From contig DAOTXW010000016.1 in the NCBI GenBank assembly GCA_034435035.1, positions 186,001-250,000 on the forward strand: a DNA stretch of 64,000 nt, written 5' to 3'. The stretch comes from JAHEME01 sp034435035 (GTDB taxonomy: Bacteria; Chloroflexota; Anaerolineae; Aggregatilineales; UBA3940). The translations under genes were made by a program, and so were the position numbers. Below the pieces are notes generated by a model. That model saw only the letters and a list, made by a program, of their open reading frames with translations, had not been told where the DNA came from and did not search any database. The stretch's first letter is position 1. Every line of letters starts with the position of its first letter. This document shows, one piece after another, positions 58,800 through 64,000 of this stretch.

Positions 58800-61220
58800 G
58801 TGACCCGACGATCTGCCCTGATGGCGCTGGCTGCCGCGCTGGCGCTGGCACTGGGGAATGCGCCCGCTGTGGCGGCGCAGCCTGCCGATCCGCTCACCCT
58901 GGAGGTGCGGGCCGGCTTTGATGGCTATGTCCAGGCTGATACCTGGGTTCCCGTCACGGTGACGGCCGCCAATGCCGGCCCCGATGTGGACGGCGAGCTG
59001 CGCGTCACCGTCGAGGCGCTTGCCGGCGGCCGTGTCGTCTATACCCGCCCCCTGGACCTCCCCCGCGGCTCCCGTAAGCAGGTAGCGCTCTATCCAGCCG
59101 ATCTGCCCACCTTCTCCGGATCGCTCACCGTGGAACTGGTGCGCGGGGGCCGCGTGCTGGCCAGCCAGGAGCAGCGGGTGCAGTTTGTCCCCGCCACGAC
59201 CCTCCTGGTGGGCGTGTGGGCCAGTTCCCCGGCCGGCGCAGCCGGCATCGGCCAGGTCACGCCCTCCTCGGGCGAGACGCGCGTCGCCCTGCTCGGCCCC
59301 GCCGACCTGCCGGCCGTGAGCCGCGGCTGGTCGGCGCTCGATGTCCTGGTCATCGCCGATGTCGATACGGGCGTGCTCAGCGATTCTCAGCGCCAGGCCC
59401 TGCGCGACTGGGTCACCGGCGGGGGAAGGCTGATCATTGTTGGCGGCCCCGGCTTCCAGCGGACGCTCGCCGGCCTGCGCGATGTGACCCCGCTGATCGC
59501 GGACAGCACGGCCAACGTCCCGGTTGATGCGCTGGCCGCGGCGGCAGGCGCCCCCCTCAGCGTTCAGGCGCCGCCGGCTATCGCTGCCGTCGGCGACCTG
59601 GCCCCCGGCGCCCGGGTGCGCGTGCGCAGCGGCGAAACCCCGCTGCTGGTGGGCAGCGATTTGGGTGATGGCCGCGTGGAGTTCCTGGCGGTCGATCCAG
59701 CCCTGGAGCCTCTGCGCTCATGGGGCGCCGCCGCCGACCTCTGGCACCTGGTGCTCGGCGCCGGCCGCGCCCGCCCCGGCTGGGCCTACGGCTTCAACAG
59801 CACCCAGTGGGATGCCGCCCGCCAGGCGGCGGCCGCCATACCTGGCGTGCGCCTGCCCTCGGTGCTGGCGCTGTGCGGCTTCCTTGGCCTGTATACGGCT
59901 CTGATCGGGCCGGCCAACTACCTGATCCTGGCGCGCCTCCGTCGCCGCGAGCTGGCCTGGCTGACCATCCCGGTGCTGGTGATCCTCTTCTCAGTGATCG
60001 CCTACGTCACCGGCTTTCAGCTCCGCGGATCTCAGGTCATCGTCCATCGCTTGGCCGTCATAGAATCCTGGCCGGGCCAGGATCGTGCCCGCGCCCATGC
60101 CCTGATCGGGGTCTGGTCGCCGCGCCGCGCTCGCTATGATATCGAGCTTGCCCCGGGCTTTCTGGCCCGCCCTGTCCCGGCCGGGCTGGGCGGTGGGCTG
60201 GCCGCCGTCGGGGATACGATCATCGAAACCGGCGATCCGTCGAGCCTGCGCCGCGTCCAGGTCGATGTGGGATCCGTGCAGACCTTCGTCGCAGAGGGTT
60301 ACATCGATGACGCTCCGCGCATCGAGGGCAGCCTGAACTTCACCCCCACGCAGACGGGCTTTGACATCACCGGCACGGTGGCCAACCACAACGACTTCGA
60401 TCTCCACCGCGTCACCTTGATGGTGGCCGGGTCGGCAGTGGAGATTGGCGACCTGCCGGCCGGATCGGTCGCGCCGGTGTCCGTCGCCCTGTCCGGCGGC
60501 CAGGCTACCCCCTCGCCGGGCCCGCCGCTGGACCCGTTCCCCGGTACGGCAGGCTACTACTATCCCTATTTCTACGATCCGCTGGTGATCGACATCACCG
60601 GCATCGGAGACTGCTATGCTACCCCGGCCAGCCAACGCCAGTGCAACCTGGTCCTCAGCATGCTCAACAGCAGCGCTCGCGGAGCCGGCGCTGTGCTGTT
60701 CGCCTGGGCCGACCATGCCGCGCCGGATATTCAGGTGCTCAATGCCGCCTCCCGCAGCGAGGACCTGGCGCTGATTATCGCCAATCTCGGCCTGCCGGCT
60801 TTCGAGTCGCCGGCCCGGATGTCCGCCATCGAGCCGGGGCTGATGACCTGGTTCCTCCGCGAGCCGTTGTCAGCGGGCTATTTCACCAGCCCCTACGATT
60901 TCTATGCCGCTGCCGGTGAGCCGGTGGTGCTGCGCTTTGAACCGCTGATCCCCGTGCAGCTGCCGGACATCCGGCAGCTGGTCATCCACCTGGAAACCTA
61001 CTACAACCCCGATCCTGGCATCCCTGTCCCGCAGGTGTCAGCTCGTAACATCACGACCGGTCAGTGGGAGGTGCTGGACGGTGTCGGCTGGGGGGATACC
61101 GCCATCGACGAGGCCGCCCGCTTTGTGGATGCCGCCGGCGGCGTCGATCTGGCGCTCCGCCCCGGCCCCCAGGGCGATGTCTCTATCTCACGTTTTGATA
61201 TCACGCTGCTCGGGCAGTAG
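58800..61220 (+). CDS. Large exported membrane protein next to an ABC-2 exporter, unknown function
   Basis: About 806 residues. A signal peptide (residues 1-27) is followed by beta-rich domains (DGYVQADTWVPVTVTAANAG ...), a Rossmann-like part near 140-250 (DVLVIADVDTGVLSDSQRQA, RLIIVGGPGFQRT) and two membrane helices near 350-402 (LPSVLALCGFLGLYTALIGP, LTIPVLVILFSVIAYVTGF). An extracellular C-terminus follows. The GTG at 58800 with GAGGGAG was used; the longer frame overlaps the FHA gene. A TACAAT -10 is at 58744. It precedes the ABC ATPase by 17 bases. I do not recognise a family. Confidence 0.75.
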   Translation: MTRRSALMALAAALALALGNAPAVAAQPADPLTLEVRAGFDGYVQADTWVPVTVTAANAGPDVDGELRVTVEALAGGRVVYTRPLDLPRGSRKQVALYPADLPTFSGSLTVELVRGGRVLASQEQRVQFVPATTLLVGVWASSPAGAAGIGQVTPSSGETRVALLGPADLPAVSRGWSALDVLVIADVDTGVLSDSQRQALRDWVTGGGRLIIVGGPGFQRTLAGLRDVTPLIADSTANVPVDALAAAAGAPLSVQAPPAIAAVGDLAPGARVRVRSGETPLLVGSDLGDGRVEFLAVDPALEPLRSWGAAADLWHLVLGAGRARPGWAYGFNSTQWDAARQAAAAIPGVRLPSVLALCGFLGLYTALIGPANYLILARLRRRELAWLTIPVLVILFSVIAYVTGFQLRGSQVIVHRLAVIESWPGQDRARAHALIGVWSPRRARYDIELAPGFLARPVPAGLGGGLAAVGDTIIETGDPSSLRRVQVDVGSVQTFVAEGYIDDAPRIEGSLNFTPTQTGFDITGTVANHNDFDLHRVTLMVAGSAVEIGDLPAGSVAPVSVALSGGQATPSPGPPLDPFPGTAGYYYPYFYDPLVIDITGIGDCYATPASQRQCNLVLSMLNSSARGAGAVLFAWADHAAPDIQVLNAASRSEDLALIIANLGLPAFESPARMSAIEPGLMTWFLREPLSAGYFTSPYDFYAAAGEPVVLRFEPLIPVQLPDIRQLVIHLETYYNPDPGIPVPQVSARNITTGQWEVLDGVGWGDTAIDEAARFVDAAGGVDLALRPGPQGDVSISRFDITLLGQ

Positions 61221-61237
61221 CGGCGCTGGAGAGGACT

Positions 61238-62188
61238 ATGACGGCGATTATCGAAACCCGCGGGCTGACCAAGCGCTATAAGAACGTGCTGGCCGTGGAC
61301 GATCTCTCGCTGACGGTCGAGGAAGGGGCCATCTACGGCTTCGTCGGCCCCAACGGGGCGGGTAAGACCACCACCATGCACATCCTTACCACGCTGCTCC
61401 AGCCTACCGCCGGTGAAGCCTGGGTGGCCGGTCATTCTGTCATCCGGTCCCCCCGCGAGGTGCGCCGCGTCATTGGCTACATGCCCGATTTCTTCGGCGT
61501 CTATGACGATATGAAAGTCTGGGAGTACCTGGACTTCTTCGCTGCCTGCTACGAGATCCCCGAAGCCGAGCGTCCCCCCCTGATCCGCGACCTGCTCGAA
61601 CTGGTCGATCTCAGCCACCGCGCCGATGATATGGTGGATACCCTTTCGCGGGGCATGAAGCAGCGCCTGTGCCTGGCCCGTACCCTGGCCCACGATCCGC
61701 AGGTGCTCATCCTCGACGAGCCGGCTTCCGGCCTCGATCCCCGCGCCCGCATCGAGATCCGGCAGCTGCTCGTCGAGTTAGCCGGCATGGGCAAGACGAT
61801 CTTCTTCTCCACCCACATCCTGGCGGACGTGGCTGAGATCTGCACTCAGGTCGGCATCATCGAGGCGGGCCGCCTGGTCATGCAGGGCAGCGTTGAGGAA
61901 ATGCTGCGCCAGCTGGTGCCCCACCGCGAGATCATCGTGACCCTGCTCGGCGACCCGGCCTCGGCCCGCGAGTCGCTGCTGACCATGCCCGGTGTGGAGG
62001 CGGTTGAGGACCTCAAGCCTGAAAACGGCCGCGCCCGCCTGCACGTCAGTCTGGTTGGCGAGGATGAGGATGTCGCCCGTCTGCTGGCCGGGATGGTGGG
62101 GGCGGGCATCCCGGTCATGCACTTCACCGAGGAGACCCGTGATCTGGAATCGGTGTTCATGCGCGCCACCCGCGGGATTGTGTCCTGA
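61238..62188 (+). CDS. ABC-2 type exporter ATP-binding protein
   Basis: A 316-residue ATPase. Walker A is VGPNGAGKTTTM, the ABC signature LSRGMKQRLCLARTLAHDP, Walker B LILDEPASGLDP, and the switch histidine is in FFSTHILAD. A C-terminal extension after residue 220 is typical of NatA/CcmA-type exporters. It energises the membrane proteins at 62226 and 63216. The substrate is unknown; the linked FHA and large exported protein suggest an envelope or secretion function. Confidence 0.93.
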   Translation: MTAIIETRGLTKRYKNVLAVDDLSLTVEEGAIYGFVGPNGAGKTTTMHILTTLLQPTAGEAWVAGHSVIRSPREVRRVIGYMPDFFGVYDDMKVWEYLDFFAACYEIPEAERPPLIRDLLELVDLSHRADDMVDTLSRGMKQRLCLARTLAHDPQVLILDEPASGLDPRARIEIRQLLVELAGMGKTIFFSTHILADVAEICTQVGIIEAGRLVMQGSVEEMLRQLVPHREIIVTLLGDPASARESLLTMPGVEAVEDLKPENGRARLHVSLVGEDEDVARLLAGMVGAGIPVMHFTEETRDLESVFMRATRGIVS

Positions 62189-62225
62189 TGGCTGGCTTCC
62201 CCGGCTGTCGCTCGGTGCAGCGCCG

Positions 62226-63197
62226 ATGACTCAATCCACCCGCGGGCTGCTTTCGGCGGTTCAGGGGGTGGTCTCGCGCCGCCTCGCGCTGCTGGTGAAC
62301 CAGTTATGGGCCAATCCGCTGCTGCGTCATGCCCGCCGCCAGAAGCCGATGCCCCTGCATCGCGCGGGGCAGGGGGTCGGGTTGGCCGCCATCGTATTCG
62401 TGCTGCTCTCGGTCGCCGCCTGGGCCGCGTCGTGGCGGCCTCTCGGCGCGGCGCTGATGGGGCTTAGCCTGGCCGGGGTGCTGGCTCCTCTGCTGGCTGC
62501 TCCGGTCGCCAGCGCCGACCGCGTGGCCCGCCAGATGCGATCTTCGCGGCACAACCCGCGCCTGCTGACCGATCTGCATCCCGGCGATGTAGCCTGGGGC
62601 CTCTCGCTCGTGACGCTCTGGCGGCTGCGCTGGCCCCTCGCCCTGGCCCTGGCGCTGACGCCTGCCCTGGTCGTCGGCATCCTGCGCCTGGATGTCGCCG
62701 ATTTCACCGCCTGGCAGAGTTCGGCGCAGGTGCTCGGTGAGGCGACAGAAGCCGGCCGTGCGCCCTTTCTACGCCCGGATGGCGGCATCCCGTATTTCCG
62801 GCTGGTGCTCCACGCCATCACGGCGGCGCTGCTGCCGTGGGCCGGGCTGCCGGCTCTGGCCGCCCTGGGGGTTTCCGCGGCGCTGCTGGTGCGCGATGTC
62901 AGCCTCAGCCCGCTGGCGGCGCTGCTCAGCGCGGCGCTGCTGGCGGCGCTGGTTCTGTGGGTCTGGGGATTCTTCGCTCGCACCCCGCTGCTGGCCGGTT
63001 CGCTGGAAGCGCTGCGAGCCATCCTGTTGCTGGCCGTCCTCGGTGGGCTGCTCGGCGCGGCCATCCTGATGAATCGCTATAATGCGTCGCTGCTGGCGGA
63101 TGCTCCGCCGGGTGCGGGAACTCCCGCTCCGCCGCCTGCGGGAACTCCCGCTCCGCCGGGTGCGGGAACTCCCGCTCCGCCGCCTGCGTCTGAGTGA
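62226..63197 (+). CDS. Membrane protein of the ABC-2 exporter cluster, with GTPAPPP tail repeat
   Basis: 323 residues with about seven hydrophobic segments (for example QGVGLAAIVFVLLSVAAWAA, LALALALTPALVVGILRL). It has no enzyme motif. The C-terminus is a short tandem repeat of GTPAPP(P/G)AG encoded by 24-base units. It has no clear permease signature but sits between the ATPase (37 bases before) and the partial permease (18 bases after), so it is probably a transmembrane subunit. Confidence 0.75.
   Translation: MTQSTRGLLSAVQGVVSRRLALLVNQLWANPLLRHARRQKPMPLHRAGQGVGLAAIVFVLLSVAAWAASWRPLGAALMGLSLAGVLAPLLAAPVASADRVARQMRSSRHNPRLLTDLHPGDVAWGLSLVTLWRLRWPLALALALTPALVVGILRLDVADFTAWQSSAQVLGEATEAGRAPFLRPDGGIPYFRLVLHAITAALLPWAGLPALAALGVSAALLVRDVSLSPLAALLSAALLAALVLWVWGFFARTPLLAGSLEALRAILLLAVLGGLLGAAILMNRYNASLLADAPPGAGTPAPPPAGTPAPPGAGTPAPPPASE
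63111..63188 (+). repeat. 24-base tandem repeat in coding sequence
   Basis: Three units of 24 bases (63111-63134, 63135-63158, 63159-63182) and a partial fourth. Units alternate GGT and CCT at the start and share TGCGGGAACTCCCGCTCCGC, which contains the inverted pair GCGGGA/TCCCGC. They encode GTPAPP repeats at the C-terminus. Confidence 0.85.
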
Positions 63198-63215
63198 TGG
63201 AGACCGGATCAGATC

Positions 63216-64000
63216 ATGGATTCTCAGCAGATCGCTCCTGGTTACGAAAGACCGCCTTCCGCGCTCGGCGCGTGGATTCGCCGCAACCCCGTCGCCCTCA
63301 AAGAGCTGCGCGGGCGCATGCGCGGAGCGCGCGCCTTCGTGGTGCTCACCCTTTACGTGGCTCTGATGGGCGGCTTCGCCACCGCCCTGTACCTGATCTA
63401 CACGCTCCAGTCGCAGGTCACGGCGGCGACCAGCGGCGGCACCATCGGCAAGCTGATCTTCGGCGGTCTCGTCGCCATCGAGCTGTTCCTGGTCTGCTTC
63501 ATCGCCCCGGCGTTCACCTCCGGCGCCATCACCGGTGAGCGCGAGCGCCGCACTTTTCATATCCTGCGCACCACGCTCCTGCCGGCCCGCCGTCTGATCA
63601 CCGGTAAGCTGGTGGCGGCCCTGGCGTATGTCGTGCTCCTGCTGCTGGTCGCCGTCCCCCTGCAGAGCCTGGCTTTCCTGATGGGCGGCGTCACCCTGCC
63701 CGAGGTGCTGCTGTCCATCGAGCTGCTCCTGGTCACCGCCGTCGGCTACGGGGTGGCGGGTATCTTCTTTTCCACCCTGACCTCGCGCACGCTGGGCGCC
63801 AGCGTCCTGACTTATGTGGTCGTCCTGCTGGTCACCCTCGCCCTGCCAATGGCCGGGCTGACCTTCCTGGGTTTTGGCAGCGCCCTGCTGTCCAGCATGA
63901 ATAATCCCGTCACCGAGGCGGTTCTCATCTATGGGCTGGGCCTGCTTGGCTGCACCAATCCCATTGCGACGGCAGTGCTGACGGAGATCGTCTTACTGGA
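63216..64000 (+). CDS. ABC-2 type permease (cut by window edge)
   Basis: At least 261 residues without a stop before the window ends. The protein opens MDSQQIAPGYERPPSALGAW with IRRNPVALKELRGRMRGARA, the soluble start often seen in ABC-2 permeases. It continues with a series of membrane helices (FVVLTLYVALMGGFATALYL, FLVCFIAPAFTSGAITGERE, the latter followed by RRTFHILRTTLL, a typical ABC-2 cytoplasmic loop). It lies 18 bases after the preceding membrane gene and should form the pore with the ATPase at 61238. Confidence 0.88.
   Translation, partial: MDSQQIAPGYERPPSALGAWIRRNPVALKELRGRMRGARAFVVLTLYVALMGGFATALYLIYTLQSQVTAATSGGTIGKLIFGGLVAIELFLVCFIAPAFTSGAITGERERRTFHILRTTLLPARRLITGKLVAALAYVVLLLLVAVPLQSLAFLMGGVTLPEVLLSIELLLVTAVGYGVAGIFFSTLTSRTLGASVLTYVVVLLVTLALPMAGLTFLGFGSALLSSMNNPVTEAVLIYGLGLLGCTNPIATAVLTEIVLL

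Overview
This is one continuous stretch of a GC-rich bacterial chromosome with short intergenic gaps, many 4-base stop/start overlaps, frequent GTG starts and plain sigma-70-like promoters (TATAAT, TACAAT, TATACT). The gene set suggests a Chloroflexota (Anaerolineae-like) bacterium: a B12-dependent ribonucleotide reductase, a methylcrotonyl-CoA carboxylase with separate biotin carboxylase and carrier subunits, a short ddl-ftsQ-ftsA-ftsZ division cluster, forkhead-associated (FHA) and cyclic-nucleotide-domain proteins, and acidic proline/threonine-rich lipoproteins. The taxonomic call is inference from gene content; there is no rRNA in the window.

Layout. 1-10.9 kb (minus strand): pyrB-pyrC-pyrD-pyrE-pyrF runs by overlapping stop/start codons straight into a PhoR-like sensor kinase and PhoB-like regulator. 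After a gap carrying candidate Pho boxes come a universal-stress-type protein and pstS-pstC-pstA. The pyr promoter is followed by a leader ORF and an intrinsic terminator directly before pyrB, which looks like an attenuator. 10.9-18 kb: an internally duplicated membrane protein, DNA polymerase IV, then a plus-strand run of cysteine desulfurase-like, MaoC, CitE-like lyase, HAD phosphatase and MFS transporter. 18-24 kb: a cNMP-binding/DUF1003 protein, then the carboxylase genes (carrier, biotin carboxylase and, further on, carboxyltransferase with pterin carbinolamine dehydratase), interrupted by a VTT-family membrane protein and a UBP-type zinc finger. 24-32 kb: mostly minus-strand genes including threonine synthase, homoserine kinase, an M20 peptidase and two lipoproteins. 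32-43 kb: a soluble cNMP-domain histidine kinase, a Tat-exported L,D-transpeptidase, tRNA-Phe, two GT-C glycosyltransferases around an EmrE-like transporter, and ddl-ftsQAZ. 43-50 kb: an unknown protein, FolC, a cysteine-rich membrane protein with a TDEP repeat, a strongly reduced NrdR-like gene and nrdJ. 50-56.8 kb: a CD-NTase-like protein lacking expected catalytic acids, an orphan DppBC permease pair with a palindromic operator, a methyltransferase, a deoxynucleoside kinase, and a GNAT gene beside its own decayed paralogue. 56.8-64 kb: an FHA protein, a large exported protein and an ABC-2 type exporter, running off the right edge.

Functional themes are pyrimidine synthesis tied to phosphate sensing, dNTP supply (nrdJ, NrdR relic, deoxynucleoside kinase), leucine/acyl-CoA carboxylation, and envelope synthesis and division. 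I see no CRISPR array, transposase, integrase or prophage. The most unusual points are the pyr-pho-pst arrangement with its attenuator and Pho boxes, the zinc-ribbon-less NrdR relic next to nrdJ, the catalytically defective CD-NTase-like protein, and the GNAT pseudogene.
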